The notes under the pieces: generated by a model
Told to the model about the DNA's origin: nothing
The model's database searches: none
The model's input: the letters and a program-made list of their open reading frames with translations, nothing else
Shown here: positions 8,247 to 17,398 of the stretch, piece after piece
Position numbering within the stretch: position 1 is the first letter of the stretch
Layout of the letters: the number at the start of each line of letters is the position of its first letter
Program-made: the position numbers and the translations under genes
NCBI RefSeq assembly: GCF_000421405.1
Contig: NZ_ATWY01000010.1
Coordinates: 62,001-126,000, forward strand
Source: Butyrivibrio sp. NC2007
GTDB lineage: Bacteria; Bacillota; Clostridia; Lachnospirales; Lachnospiraceae
Reading direction: 5' to 3'
DNA length: 64,000 nucleotides

Positions 8247-8339
8247 ATGGGACGCATGAAATTCATCTATGCCATTTCAATACTTGCAGCATTTATTCTT
8301 ACAGGAGTCATAATAAGTCTGATAAGCTCTTTATTTTAA
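8247..8339 (+). CDS. 30-aa single-span membrane peptide
   Basis: A complete 30-codon ORF starting MGRMKFIYAIS, followed by one hydrophobic segment (ILAAFILTGVIISLI) and a short SSLF tail. AAGGAGA lies 7 nt upstream of the ATG. It is divergent from the GH120 operon and its 3' end overlaps the diguanylate cyclase stop by 4 nt. Positive residues precede the hydrophobic span, the usual arrangement for an N-in membrane miniprotein. Function unknown; a gene this short could be chance. Confidence 0.45.
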   Translation: MGRMKFIYAISILAAFILTGVIISLISSLF

Positions 8340-9487
8340 GCATTGTTCATCTTTTTGTTCTGATACAGATCAGAATCAGCCCTGGCAATAAAGGCCTGGA
8401 GTGAAACAGGAGCCTTGTAGTCATACTGTGCTATTCCTATGCTTACGCTTACATCATAGGGTGCTCCTTCAATATCAGATAATCTTCTGATATTGTTTTT
8501 TATCTGCTCCGCAAGATATGTAGCTTCTGCCCTATAAGCCATCTCAGCCACGATCACAAATTCATCTCCGCCGTATCTGGACACAAACATTCTTCCTCTC
8601 GGGCCCTGACAGGCGTCCTTAATAGCACTTGCAACTCTGATGAGTGCTCTGTCACCCTCAGTGTGTCCAAAGGCGTCATTTATTGTTCTAAGCTTATCCA
8701 CATCAACCATGAGAAGGAACAGACTCATTCCGCTCTCTTCATTTCTCATTTTCTTAATCAGGAATTTATACATCTGATTTCTGTTATTGGTCTGAGTCAG
8801 CGGATCAATGGAAATCATATTGTCCTGGATAGTTGTATATACATAAAGCACTGCAACTACCGCTCCATAGCAAAGGAAGGGCACTCTCCAGAAACTAGCC
8901 TGAAGGATTCCACATACAATAGGAGCAAATGGGAAGATACCTATCATCAGATAGATTCCTCTCTCGGCGTACTTATCCTTATTGGCAAATCTGGAAAAAG
9001 CTTTTATGGATGATGCGATCATATATCCAAAAGGAATGATGACCAGAATCACATAAAATCTTCCGTTTACCAGTGTTCCACTGTCATCGACATAATAAAG
9101 AAGCCCTGTCCAAAATGCTGTTATGCAGAGAACTGCAGATATGATAACAGGTATAAAGACAAGACGCCTCTTTTTCCTGTCCTCTACAATACCGTCTCCC
9201 TGAAGCGACTCGGAGACAATAAACCAGTTGTAAGTTACCATCGTTATTAAAATGTAAGTGAAAACATTGGACAAATATGTCAGTGTTATCGAATATTTTA
9301 TGACCCGTCCATCAACCAGCACCCAGAATATCTCTGCCAAAAAGTAAAGCATTAGTATTCCGATAAGTCTGGCTATATAGATAGAAGATGCCTGTTTATT
9401 AACTGCTTTTACGATCTTATAGTAGATCAGAGCAAGAATGAAAAAACAGGCAAGATGTGCTTCTATATAATAAAAAACGTAATCCAA
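8336..9487 (-). CDS. Membrane-bound diguanylate cyclase (GGDEF)
   Basis: A 383-residue protein with about seven hydrophobic segments in residues 1-220 and a GGDEF domain at about 225-383. The signature RYGGDEF (GGDEF at 306-310) is intact, so it should make c-di-GMP from two GTP. The allosteric I-site is not canonical: the RxxD position reads Arg-Gly-Arg-Met, so product inhibition may be weak. The start is TTG at 9485-9487, supported by GGAGG 8 nt upstream. It lies 34 nt downstream of the 90-aa gene and may share its transcript. A PilZ receptor is encoded about 1.2 kb away. Confidence 0.9.
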   Translation of the reverse strand: MDYVFYYIEAHLACFFILALIYYKIVKAVNKQASSIYIARLIGILMLYFLAEIFWVLVDGRVIKYSITLTYLSNVFTYILITMVTYNWFIVSESLQGDGIVEDRKKRRLVFIPVIISAVLCITAFWTGLLYYVDDSGTLVNGRFYVILVIIPFGYMIASSIKAFSRFANKDKYAERGIYLMIGIFPFAPIVCGILQASFWRVPFLCYGAVVAVLYVYTTIQDNMISIDPLTQTNNRNQMYKFLIKKMRNEESGMSLFLLMVDVDKLRTINDAFGHTEGDRALIRVASAIKDACQGPRGRMFVSRYGGDEFVIVAEMAYRAEATYLAEQIKNNIRRLSDIEGAPYDVSVSIGIAQYDYKAPVSLQAFIARADSDLYQNKKMNNA

Positions 9488-9521
9488 AATTTATGCCTCC
9501 AGAAAAGACGTAGTAGTATTA

Positions 9522-9794
9522 TCAGGCTCCACCGGCAATTGCCTTAAGAGCTTCAAATTCAGAGTCGTATACTCCGCCCATAGCCTCAACTTCTTCCCAT
9601 GTATACCATGAGCCCGAGAGCTGGACGCCCCTGATTGATATGTCGGTTGCTATAACCATAAACGGCTTATGATTCACAACAATATAACAGGTCCTGTTTA
9701 GTCCAAAAGGAGTGACAAAAACATGCCCTGTATCTATCAGATGATTCAATTGATCAATTGATAATGCCTTAGATAAAGGAACTGTTCTGAGCAT
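9522..9794 (-). CDS. Small protein of unknown function (90 aa)
   Basis: Chosen start is ATG at 9792-9794, with GGAAGG 5 nt upstream; a longer form from TTG at 9830 lacks a ribosome site and would begin only ~9 nt after the predicted transcription start. The product has beta-like stretches (HVFVTPFG, CYIVVNHKPFMVIATD) then SWYTWEEVEAMGG, and ends with a short acidic helix. No membrane span. I recognise no family. It is upstream of, and probably co-transcribed with, the diguanylate cyclase gene, so a linked signalling role is possible but unproven. Confidence 0.6.
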   Translation of the reverse strand: MLRTVPLSKALSIDQLNHLIDTGHVFVTPFGLNRTCYIVVNHKPFMVIATDISIRGVQLSGSWYTWEEVEAMGGVYDSEFEALKAIAGGA

Positions 9795-9820
9795 AGATGC
9801 CTTCCTGATTAACTGCAAAT

Positions 9821-9866
9821 AAAAAGCCAAAACGTATACAAATTTATTATACTATCTGGCTTTTTT
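9821..9866 (-). terminator. Possible terminator of the YggS gene
   Basis: Inverted repeat AAAAAGCCA (9821-9829) and TGGCTTTTT (9857-9865) with a 27-nt loop. On the minus strand the second arm runs into TTTTT, so it could end yggS transcription, but the loop is long and holds the -10 box of the next promoter (9846-9851). Confidence 0.35.
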
Positions 9867-9874
9867 AGTGTAAA
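9846..9874 (-). promoter_or_regulatory. Predicted promoter of the 90-aa/diguanylate cyclase unit
   Basis: Minus strand: -35 TTTACA (9869-9874), exactly 17 nt, -10 TATAAT (9846-9851). Transcription would start near 9839, about 45 nt before the ATG at 9794. Its position argues against the upstream TTG start. Confidence 0.65.
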
Positions 9875-9885
9875 TTCGTTTATAT

Positions 9886-10587
9886 TTATTTAATAATATG
9901 TGTATAGTCCCTCTCTCCGAAAATTCCTGTTCCAACCCTGACAAATGTGGCTCCTTCCTCGATTGCCACCTGGTAATCTCCTGTCATTCCCATTGAGAGA
10001 GTATCCATTTTTACACCCGGGATATTCATTTCGTTAATTCTGTCTTTTAACTCTCTAAGGCCCTTAAAATATACTCTGTTACTCTCAGCATCCTCAGTGT
10101 ATGGTGCTATTGTCATAAGGCCTCTTATGTTAAGGTGAGGGTACTGTGAAATCTCTTTTACAAAATCAGGCACTTCCTCTGCAGATAAACCGAACTTGCT
10201 CTCCTCCTGCGCCATGTTTACTTCGATCAGAACATCAATTACCTCATCAGTCTTTGCAAACTGCTTCTCTATCTCGGCAGCCAGCTTAACATTGTCAACC
10301 GAGTGGATCATGCACACTCTGCCGGGAAGATATTTTACCTTGTTGGCCTGAAGATGGCCTATCATATGCCAGGAAAGCGGCTCTTTTATCTCCTCTGTCT
10401 TGTCCTTGATCTCCTGGACCTTATTCTCGCCAAAAACTGTAATACCACAGTCCATTGCCTGTCTTATGTCACTTACGGGCTTGGTCTTACTTACAGCGAT
10501 CAGTGTCACTTCACTCCTGTCTCTGCCGGCTTTCTCGCAGGCAGATACTATATTTTTCTCGACTAATTCAAGATTCTCTTTGATCAT
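9886..10587 (-). CDS. YggS/PLPBP-family pyridoxal phosphate homeostasis protein
   Basis: A 233-residue protein of usual family length with all YggS landmarks: AVSKTKP carrying the PLP-binding lysine (Lys34), GENKVQE, WHMIGHLQ, and MGMTGDYQVAIEEGATFVRVG forming the phosphate-binding end. These single-domain alanine-racemase-fold proteins bind PLP and affect vitamin B6 and amino-acid balance without a known catalytic reaction. The start has GGAG 6 nt upstream. It stands alone here rather than in the division cluster (ylmE-sepF) where it is often found. Confidence 0.93.
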   Translation of the reverse strand: MIKENLELVEKNIVSACEKAGRDRSEVTLIAVSKTKPVSDIRQAMDCGITVFGENKVQEIKDKTEEIKEPLSWHMIGHLQANKVKYLPGRVCMIHSVDNVKLAAEIEKQFAKTDEVIDVLIEVNMAQEESKFGLSAEEVPDFVKEISQYPHLNIRGLMTIAPYTEDAESNRVYFKGLRELKDRINEMNIPGVKMDTLSMGMTGDYQVAIEEGATFVRVGTGIFGERDYTHIIK

Positions 10588-10663
10588 AATCGCTCCTGAT
10601 GCTAGATTTTTTACTCTGTTCAGTATATCATAATCTTAGATTCATGTAATGGGGGTTGTTCCA

Positions 10664-11545
10664 ATGAAAGTCAGTGAAATTTCCAATGGTTCAGAAGTAA
10701 AGATCCACGCAGCCATCAACGGGCACAGCATAGTTCTTATGACTGAGGCTATTTTTGGCGTGGCTGCAGGACTTTTGGTTAAGCCCATGGAATACTTTGG
10801 AAAATACATGCAGTTTTTGGAGCCATCAAGCGTAGAGATCAGGAATAAGCGCGACGGACGTGTTTACAAATTCATGTCCACCACCATTACTCCTGTAAAG
10901 ACCAGATATGGTAACTTCCATCTCATAAAGAGTTCTTCCAAATTAGAGCCTGAGAACTCCAGAAAGGCTGAGAGATTCTATATTGATAAGCTTGGCCTTA
11001 TTTCAATAAACGGCAACAATATGGACCTTAAGAACTGTATTGTGCACGATATCTCAATGCGAGGAATTTCTATTCTTGTTGATGATTCAACCATTCTTAA
11101 GATTGGTGACAATATAGATGTAATGTTCAGATACGGTGATACTCTCCACAACTATGAAATCTCCACCAAGGTAGTAAGGAACTTCGAGATTGGAGGCAAA
11201 AGAGCTGTCGGCTGCAGCATTTCAAATCTGAATGTGGATCTTATTGGTCTTTTGGTGTCCAAGAAGAGTGAAGGTCATCCTGTACTTGATAATGTACCCG
11301 AGACCAACCTCAATCCTGAGATTTCCGAGAAACAGCAGATCAAGGAAGTTGACGAGGATATTGCAAAAGAGCTTATCCCGGAGAGACCAAAAACTCTCAC
11401 AATATCATCCGGTGGCACAAATCCCTTTGATCCAAAGAATCTTGAACACATAACCGACAAGACACTGCGCCAGGCCAAACAGGAAGAGAGGCTGGCCAAA
11501 CAGGCCAAGGATATTGAAAATCTGTTAGACCTTAGAGACATCTAA
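10664..11545 (+). CDS. PilZ-domain c-di-GMP receptor protein
   Basis: About 293 residues from the ATG at 10664, preceded by GGGGG; an in-frame ATG at 10649 has no ribosome site. The N-terminal part (to ~100) resembles a YcgR-type flagellar-brake N-domain. The middle carries a PilZ domain with both c-di-GMP motifs: RKAER (RxxxR) and, about 40 residues on, DISMRG (DxSxxG). The C-terminal ~80 residues are charged, Lys/Gln/Glu-rich and probably coiled. Known PilZ proteins couple c-di-GMP to motility or polysaccharide output; the partner here is unknown. It converges on rho with a shared terminator between them. Confidence 0.85.
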   Translation: MKVSEISNGSEVKIHAAINGHSIVLMTEAIFGVAAGLLVKPMEYFGKYMQFLEPSSVEIRNKRDGRVYKFMSTTITPVKTRYGNFHLIKSSSKLEPENSRKAERFYIDKLGLISINGNNMDLKNCIVHDISMRGISILVDDSTILKIGDNIDVMFRYGDTLHNYEISTKVVRNFEIGGKRAVGCSISNLNVDLIGLLVSKKSEGHPVLDNVPETNLNPEISEKQQIKEVDEDIAKELIPERPKTLTISSGGTNPFDPKNLEHITDKTLRQAKQEERLAKQAKDIENLLDLRDI

Positions 11546-11558
11546 ACACATAAATAAT

Positions 11559-11593
11559 AAAAGCCCTGAGTCGTATGACCCGGGGCTTATTTG
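11559..11593. terminator. Bidirectional terminator between pilZ-like gene and rho
   Basis: AAGCCC (11561-11566) pairs with GGGCTT (11583-11588), with GTC/GAC pairing inside. It is flanked by TAATAAAA on one side and ATTTGTTTG on the other, and lies between convergent stop codons. Confidence 0.6.
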
Positions 11594-11600
11594 TTTGCTA

Positions 11601-13022
11601 TCAGAATCTCATCTGCTTCTCAACCATTCTTACAAACTCAACATTGTTGCGAGTCTTGGAGAAGAGGTTGATGCACTGATCTACTGCCTCATCAGCCTTC
11701 ATGCTGTTAAAGCCTTTTCTAAGGCTGTTGATAGCTGTGAGCTCTTCCTGTGTAAGAAGAAGATCCTCTCTTCTTGTACTGGACTTAGGAATATTGATGG
11801 CAGGGAAGATTCTCTTTTCCTGAAGCTTTCTGTCGAGAACCATTTCCATGTTACCTGTACCCTTGAACTCCTCGTAGATAACGTCGTCCATCTTGGAACC
11901 TGTCTCAATAAGAGCTGTTGCAAGGATTGTAAGGCTTCCGCCCTCTCTCATGTTTCTGGCTGCACCAAAGAATCTCTTAGGCATATGAAGAGCTGCCGGA
12001 TCAAGACCACCGGAAAGAGTTCTTCCTGAAGGTGGAACTACGATATTGTAAGCTCTTGTAAGTCTTGTGATGGAATCAAGAAGGATAACCACATCCTTGC
12101 CGTGCTCAACAAGTCTCTTGGCTCTCTCCATAACCATCTCAGCAACTCTCTTGTGGTGCTCGGGAAGCTCATCGAAGGTTGAATAGATAACCTCTGCATT
12201 AGGTCCCTCGATAGACTCCTTGATATCTGTAACTTCCTCAGGTCTCTCATCGATAAGAAGGATGATGAGATGAATATCTCTGCTGCTCTTTAAGATTGAC
12301 TTGGCAACATCCTTAAGAAGTGTTGTCTTACCTGCCTTAGGGGGTGATACGATCATACCTCTCTGTCCCTTACCGATTGGGCTGATAAGATCCATAATTC
12401 TCATGGCTACGCTGCATCCGGGCTGCTCAAGAGGAATCTTGACATTGGGAAATATAGGAGTCATCTTCTCGAAATCCCATCTGCCCATAGCAACTTCAGG
12501 CTTGTATCCGTTTACTGTATCAAGACGAAGAAGAGCTGCGAACTTATCGTTCTCTTTCTTGGCTCTGCAAATACCCTTTAAGATATCTCCCGTCTTAAGA
12601 TTAAATTTCCTTATAAGGCTTGGCGCAACATAAACGTCGTTCTCACCCGGAAGGTAATTCTCGCATCTGATGAATCCATATCCATCCTGCATTACCTCGA
12701 GGATTCCATCTGCACTGTCGCCATCTTCAACCTCCTGAGGCTGCTGCTCTTCTTCCTTGGCAGGCTCCTCAGCAGATGTATTTGTTTTGTTAGTTGTTAC
12801 AACTACCTTTTTCTTGTGAACAGGTGCCTTCTCCCTTGGCTGCTCATTTTCGCTCTTCTCAGCCTTCTTGGCCGGAGATGCCTTAGCTGCTTCCTTCTCA
12901 TCAAGTTCGCACATAAGATCAATTATCTCAGACTTCTTCATTCCGGATGCGCCCTTGATTCCACGCTTCTTCGCAATATCACGAAGATCACCGAGTTTTA
13001 ATGTCTCATATTTTTCTCTCAA
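11601..13022 (-). CDS. rho: Transcription termination factor Rho
   Basis: A 473-residue Rho. Order: N-terminal Rho_N helical domain (1-40), a charged low-complexity insert rich in Lys, Glu and Pro (about 43-103), the RNA-binding cold-shock-like domain ([15 protein letters not shown] onward), and the ATPase/helicase core with Walker A PPKAGKTT (227-234) and Walker B-like [10 protein letters not shown]. The start is TTG, supported by GGAG 5 nt upstream; no earlier ATG exists. Rho unwinds RNA to end transcription. Inserts between Rho_N and the RNA-binding domain vary among bacteria and are often disordered. Confidence 0.97.
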   Translation of the reverse strand: MREKYETLKLGDLRDIAKKRGIKGASGMKKSEIIDLMCELDEKEAAKASPAKKAEKSENEQPREKAPVHKKKVVVTTNKTNTSAEEPAKEEEQQPQEVEDGDSADGILEVMQDGYGFIRCENYLPGENDVYVAPSLIRKFNLKTGDILKGICRAKKENDKFAALLRLDTVNGYKPEVAMGRWDFEKMTPIFPNVKIPLEQPGCSVAMRIMDLISPIGKGQRGMIVSPPKAGKTTLLKDVAKSILKSSRDIHLIILLIDERPEEVTDIKESIEGPNAEVIYSTFDELPEHHKRVAEMVMERAKRLVEHGKDVVILLDSITRLTRAYNIVVPPSGRTLSGGLDPAALHMPKRFFGAARNMREGGSLTILATALIETGSKMDDVIYEEFKGTGNMEMVLDRKLQEKRIFPAINIPKSSTRREDLLLTQEELTAINSLRKGFNSMKADEAVDQCINLFSKTRNNVEFVRMVEKQMRF

Positions 13023-13202
13023 AATAACTCCATTTCTGCGCTATATGCGCCTATTATTACATATATCTTGTCATTACAATTACTAGTCACTGGGATTTGT
13101 AAACGACTGCATCAAAATGCGTTTGTTTAAAGAATTGCTAATAAATCTGAAATTCATAAGATAAAATACATCATCTCGAGGAAAAAATCAACACCTTTTA
13201 TG

Positions 13203-13242
13203 AAAAAATAATAAAAGGCCCGCTGCTACACACAGCGGGCCT
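13203..13242 (-). terminator. Terminator of the purine permease gene
   Basis: Strong GC-rich hairpin AGGCCCGCTG-TGTGTAG-CAGCGGGCCT on the minus strand, followed by TTTTATTATTTTTT, just after the permease stop codon. The rest of 13023-13202, upstream of rho, shows no clear structure beyond a short GCGC-ATATA-GCGC palindrome near 13040. Confidence 0.9.
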
Positions 13243-13261
13243 ATAAAAAACTAAATTCGAA

Positions 13262-14611
13262 TTACTGGAAATTTGTTACCAGAGCTGCAATTCTGAGAAC
13301 AAACAAAACAAATACGCACCACATAACAGGGCTAACGTCCTTAGCTTTCTTAGTGCAAACCTTAAGGATTACCCATGCAATAACTGCGAACATGATACCT
13401 GTAGCGATTGAGTATGCAAGAGGCATCATAACGATTGCAAGGTAAGCACCTACTGAATCAGCGATGTCGCCGTCAAATTTGATCTTAGCAGCACTCATGA
13501 GCATGAGCATTCCTACATAGATAAGTGCAGGAGCTGTAGCAAATGAAGGGATTGCAAGGAAGATAGGGCTAAGTACAAGTGATACAAGGAAGAGTACACC
13601 TGTTGTAAGAGCTGTAAGACCTGTTCTTCCGCCTGCTGCTACACCGGCACTTGACTCAACAAAGCTTGTGATTGTTGATGTACCAAGGAGTGAACCTGCT
13701 GTTGTACCAACAGCATCTGCAAGGAATACCTTACCAACTCTTGGAAGGTTTCCGTCCTTGTCAAGGAGTCCTGCCTTATCAGCAACACCTACTACTGTTC
13801 CTACTGTATCAAAGAGGTCAACATAGAGGAAGCTGAATGTGATTGCCAGGAACTGAATAAGATGGCTTGCTGCCCATCCGAAGTTAAGCTTAAATGCTGT
13901 ATCCTTGATTGCTCCAAGCTGAAGGCCGTTTGAGAAATCAGGGAATACATTAGCGCCTGTGTAGATACCGGCTGCCTGAAGGATCATGCCTACGATCCAG
14001 ATAGCGATGATTCCGATAAGAACACCACCGGTTATGTTGTAGTGAACCAGAATTGCAATAACAATAAGTCCGATAAGTGCAAGGACCATATCAAGGTCTG
14101 AGAAGCTTCCGAGGCCTACTACTGTTGCATCGTTAGCAACGATGATACGGGCATTCTGCATTCCGATAAAAGCAATGAACAGACCGATTCCGGCTGAAAT
14201 ACCATATTTAAGGTTCTGTGGAATACTGTTGATGATCTGCTCACGGAACTTGAAGAATGAAAGTACAATAAAGAGAATACCTTCTACAAATACCGCTGTA
14301 AGAGCGATTCTGAAAGGATCTTCCTCAGCTGCAAGTTCTCCAAGACATACTGTATATGCGAAATACGCATTCAGTCCAAGTCCTGCAGAAAGACCGATAG
14401 GGTAATTGGCAAGAAATGCCATAATGAATGTAGCAATTGCAGACGCAAGCGCTGTTGCTACAAAGACACCGTTAGCATTCATAACTGTTCCCAAAATGTT
14501 AGGGTTAACAGCAAGAATGTAGGCCATGGTCAGGAACGTGGTAGCACCGGCAATGATCTCCTTTTTGACGGTAGTATCATGCTCCTTTAGTTTGAATAAC
14601 TTCTCCAACAT
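13262..14611 (-). CDS. NCS2/AzgA-family guanine-hypoxanthine permease
   Basis: A 449-residue membrane protein with about 12-13 hydrophobic segments. Family marks include EIIAGATTFLTMAYIL near the N-terminus, the GLGLNAYFAYTV segment (substrate region), DTVGTVVGVADKAG and GTSTITSFVESSAGVAAGGRTG. The family imports guanine, hypoxanthine or adenine with protons. The start has AGGAG. Only 65 nt separate it from the upstream CPBP gene, and I found no purine riboswitch there, although clostridial permeases of this kind often have one. Exact base preference cannot be read. Confidence 0.92.
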   Translation of the reverse strand: MLEKLFKLKEHDTTVKKEIIAGATTFLTMAYILAVNPNILGTVMNANGVFVATALASAIATFIMAFLANYPIGLSAGLGLNAYFAYTVCLGELAAEEDPFRIALTAVFVEGILFIVLSFFKFREQIINSIPQNLKYGISAGIGLFIAFIGMQNARIIVANDATVVGLGSFSDLDMVLALIGLIVIAILVHYNITGGVLIGIIAIWIVGMILQAAGIYTGANVFPDFSNGLQLGAIKDTAFKLNFGWAASHLIQFLAITFSFLYVDLFDTVGTVVGVADKAGLLDKDGNLPRVGKVFLADAVGTTAGSLLGTSTITSFVESSAGVAAGGRTGLTALTTGVLFLVSLVLSPIFLAIPSFATAPALIYVGMLMLMSAAKIKFDGDIADSVGAYLAIVMMPLAYSIATGIMFAVIAWVILKVCTKKAKDVSPVMWCVFVLFVLRIAALVTNFQ

Positions 14612-14676
14612 ACGTTTCTCCTCTTTTCTCCTCTTGTGAAAGTTATTAGGGGCTTATTTTTACATAAATTGCAAGG

Positions 14677-15309
14677 TTATCTGTTAAATATCCTGGCAAT
14701 AGTGTAAACAACTGAATATATGTTGTCATAGAACTCAAAAAGGACATGTGCCATCAGGGAAATATAGATATTCCTTGTAGCGACATATGCTATGGTAACA
14801 GGCAGCGCCATAAGTACCCACTCTGCTATCCCCAAAAGTCCGTGGGCACGTGTCAGTGCACACAGTAGCAGAGAAAGAACCGTAAAGGCGAATACCTTTT
14901 TCTTGCTTCCAAACTTGATAAGAGCCTTTCTGAAAAAGAGCTCTTCAGCAACGGGCTTAAGTACGATCATCATGATGGCATACATCAGTGTCGGCAAAAG
15001 CTCATTGTGATAGATTATCTGGACCACACCGGGCTTGGCCGTTGGAAACAGCTCCGGTACGACGTCTGTCTTTAAGTAATCCGCGATGTAGAGACCGATA
15101 AATGTAAGCACAACAGGAATCCAGAAAGTGATTATCCTGCCGAAATTCTTATGTAATTTTCTAAATGAAAACTGCTTATAAAAATAATAAAAATAATAAA
15201 GAATACCCAGGTAGAATACAAAGAACAGGTACAGCGTCTGCTTGGGCAAGAATGCAGTGGAAACAATGAGCAGCAGCTCCCATAACAATGGAATATATAA
15301 CTGATTCAA
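14677..15309 (-). CDS. CPBP-family (Rce1-like) intramembrane metalloprotease
   Basis: A 210-residue membrane protein with about six hydrophobic segments. The CPBP motifs are present: EELFFRK (EExxxR) near 121-127, a histidine in TRAHG, and HVLFEFYDN near the end. Members are thought to be zinc proteases in the membrane, some linked to bacteriocin self-immunity. The start is TTG with AAGGAG 6 nt upstream. It sits between the ABC-F gene and the purine permease, with no bacteriocin gene in sight. Confidence 0.85.
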   Translation of the reverse strand: MNQLYIPLLWELLLIVSTAFLPKQTLYLFFVFYLGILYYFYYFYKQFSFRKLHKNFGRIITFWIPVVLTFIGLYIADYLKTDVVPELFPTAKPGVVQIIYHNELLPTLMYAIMMIVLKPVAEELFFRKALIKFGSKKKVFAFTVLSLLLCALTRAHGLLGIAEWVLMALPVTIAYVATRNIYISLMAHVLFEFYDNIYSVVYTIARIFNR

Positions 15310-15385
15310 CGCTATCTCCTTAGTTTAAACCAAATCAAATTTATTATATATTCGCTGGGATATGAGGTCAATCGGAAATTGTGCA

Positions 15386-17362
15386 TCAGAGAGAGAGCTC
15401 TTCCCATTCATCGTAGAGTCTTTGAAGGTTTTGTTGTAAATCGCTCTGCTCATCCGAGAGTTTACGGAGCCTTCCCAGATCTGTTCCAATTGAAGGATCC
15501 GATAAAAGCTCAGTGATCTCGGCATCTCTTGCCTCCAGCTTTTCTATTTCCTCTTCACACTTTTTAAGAGCAGCTTCCTGCTTTCTCTTTCTGGCCTGAG
15601 CCTCCTTCTGGGCTTTCCAGTCGTCAGCTCCCGATGATAGCTTTGCTTCATCTGTGCTTTCAGCCTCGCTTGCTACAGCAGAGTCTTCATACTTATAAGC
15701 GCTGTCTGCAAATCCCGGTCCGGAAAGGTTCTTTTCACCAAAGAGTCTCTCCATACGCTCATCTACATGCTCAAGGTAATAGTCGTAATTTCCTATGTAT
15801 CCCACCAGTTTTCCTCTGGTGAGGTCCAAAATCCTGGTGGCTGTCTTGTTGATAAAATATCTGTCGTGGCTTACATACAAAACAGTACCCTCGTAGCCGG
15901 AAATAGCCGACTCCAGGATCTCTTTGCTGGTGATGTCAAGGTGGTTTGTAGGCTCATCCAGGATAAGGAAGTTGGCATCAGAGAGCATGAGCTTAGCAAG
16001 ACTCACTCTTCCCTTCTCGCCGCCGGATAAATCTCCGATTCTCTTAAACACATCATCTCCTGTGAAAAGAAATGCAGCCAGAGTGTTCCTTATCTGAGTA
16101 TTGTTAAGTGTCGGATAAGCGTCTGATATCTCTTCAAAAAGAGTCTTTTCATCATGAAGTACATGGTGCTCCTGGTCGTAGTAACCCACGTGAACCTTGA
16201 CGCCGTAGGTAATCTTGCCGGCATCAATGGGTTCTGCCTGATTTATCATCTTAAGCAGTGTTGTCTTACCGGTTCCGTTGTCGCCGATGATTGCCACATG
16301 CTCGCCCTTCTTGATCTCAAAATCCAGTCCTTCAAATAGCTTCTCGTTACCAAAGGACTTAGAGAGCCCCTCTACAGTAAGGACATCTCCTCCGCTCTCG
16401 CAATTAGGCTTTAGCGTGATCTTCATGCTGTCATTAACGTCCACGGGCTTATCGAGGACTTCGATCTTATCCAGCATCTTTTCCCTGCTCTCAGCTCTTT
16501 TTATGGATTTCTCCCTGTTAAAGGACTTAAGCTTGGCAATAACTTCTTCCTGATGCTTAATCTCCGCCTGCTGTTTGATGTAGGCGTTCCATTCGATAGC
16601 TCTTTTCTGCTCTTTCTTGATGGCATAATCGGAGTAGTTTCCCGTAAATGAGGAAACTCTGCAATTCTCCACTTCTATCACCTTATCTGCTATCTTATCA
16701 AGGAAATATCTGTCATGGGATACGATGATGACCGCTCCCTTATAGTTGAGCAAATAGTTTTCAAGCCATCTGATTGAATTCATATCCAGATGGTTGGTGG
16801 GCTCATCCAGGATAATGAGATCGGGATTTTGTAAAAGAAGCTTACCCAGAGCCACTCTCGTCTTCTGACCTCCGGAGAGAGTGCTTATCTTTTTATCAAA
16901 CTCCTCCTCCAAAAAGCCAAGACCTCTTGCAACGCCTGTGACTTCACTCTTCCAGGCATAGCCTGACTTTCTCTGGAACTCCTCATTCATCTTGGTGTAT
17001 CTGTCAAGAAGCGCAGTAAGCTCATCACCTTCAAGGTGCTTCATCTGCTCCTCAGCGTTTCTGATGCTATCCTCAAGCTCCCAAACCTCTCTCTTTACCT
17101 CTTTGAATTCCTCATAGATGGTATTTTCCGTGTCGATGTTCTGATTTTGGGCAAGGTAACCGACGGTCACGTCTTTTGCAAAAGTAACGTCACCGTCATC
17201 GGGAGACAGCTCCCCAAGTATAAGCTTAAGAAGGGTTGTCTTGCCGGCTCCGTTAATACCGACAATGGCAACCTTCTCATTGTTTTCCACATGAAAAGAG
17301 GCATCCCTAAGGATGTCCTTTCCATCAAAGCTCTTATATAATCCGTGTACCGAAAGAATCAT
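15386..17362 (-). CDS. ABC-F family ATPase
   Basis: A 658-residue soluble protein with two ABC domains. The first has GINGAGKTT and LSGGQ; the second has GDNGTGKTT and LSGGEKGRV, and both are followed by ILDEPTNHLD. The domains are joined by a charged linker (about 245-320), the P-site tRNA interaction motif region, and there is a C-terminal coiled coil (about 595-658). Such proteins act on the ribosome, either as translation factors or in antibiotic protection. General length and the C-terminal coil fit the YdiF/Uup side of the family rather than a proven resistance factor. It follows icd by 36 nt. Confidence 0.93.
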   Translation of the reverse strand: MILSVHGLYKSFDGKDILRDASFHVENNEKVAIVGINGAGKTTLLKLILGELSPDDGDVTFAKDVTVGYLAQNQNIDTENTIYEEFKEVKREVWELEDSIRNAEEQMKHLEGDELTALLDRYTKMNEEFQRKSGYAWKSEVTGVARGLGFLEEEFDKKISTLSGGQKTRVALGKLLLQNPDLIILDEPTNHLDMNSIRWLENYLLNYKGAVIIVSHDRYFLDKIADKVIEVENCRVSSFTGNYSDYAIKKEQKRAIEWNAYIKQQAEIKHQEEVIAKLKSFNREKSIKRAESREKMLDKIEVLDKPVDVNDSMKITLKPNCESGGDVLTVEGLSKSFGNEKLFEGLDFEIKKGEHVAIIGDNGTGKTTLLKMINQAEPIDAGKITYGVKVHVGYYDQEHHVLHDEKTLFEEISDAYPTLNNTQIRNTLAAFLFTGDDVFKRIGDLSGGEKGRVSLAKLMLSDANFLILDEPTNHLDITSKEILESAISGYEGTVLYVSHDRYFINKTATRILDLTRGKLVGYIGNYDYYLEHVDERMERLFGEKNLSGPGFADSAYKYEDSAVASEAESTDEAKLSSGADDWKAQKEAQARKRKQEAALKKCEEEIEKLEARDAEITELLSDPSIGTDLGRLRKLSDEQSDLQQNLQRLYDEWEELSL

Positions 17363-17398
17363 CTTAAAACTCCAAAACTATATCAAGTCATTTACGTC

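Noticed and set aside
9522..9830. TTG start at 9830 for the small gene before the diguanylate cyclase
   Set aside because: No ribosome site, and the predicted transcript begins only about 9 nt upstream; ATG at 9794 has GGAAGG.
14612..14676. Purine riboswitch before the guanine-hypoxanthine permease
   Set aside because: The gap is only 65 nt and lacks the conserved aptamer core.
14677..15309. Bacteriocin immunity locus around the CPBP proteins
   Set aside because: No peptide precursor, leader or modification gene is near either CPBP gene.
15386..17362. Antibiotic resistance ABC-F protein
   Set aside because: Domain layout fits general translation-factor types, and the neighbours are housekeeping genes; resistance cannot be claimed.
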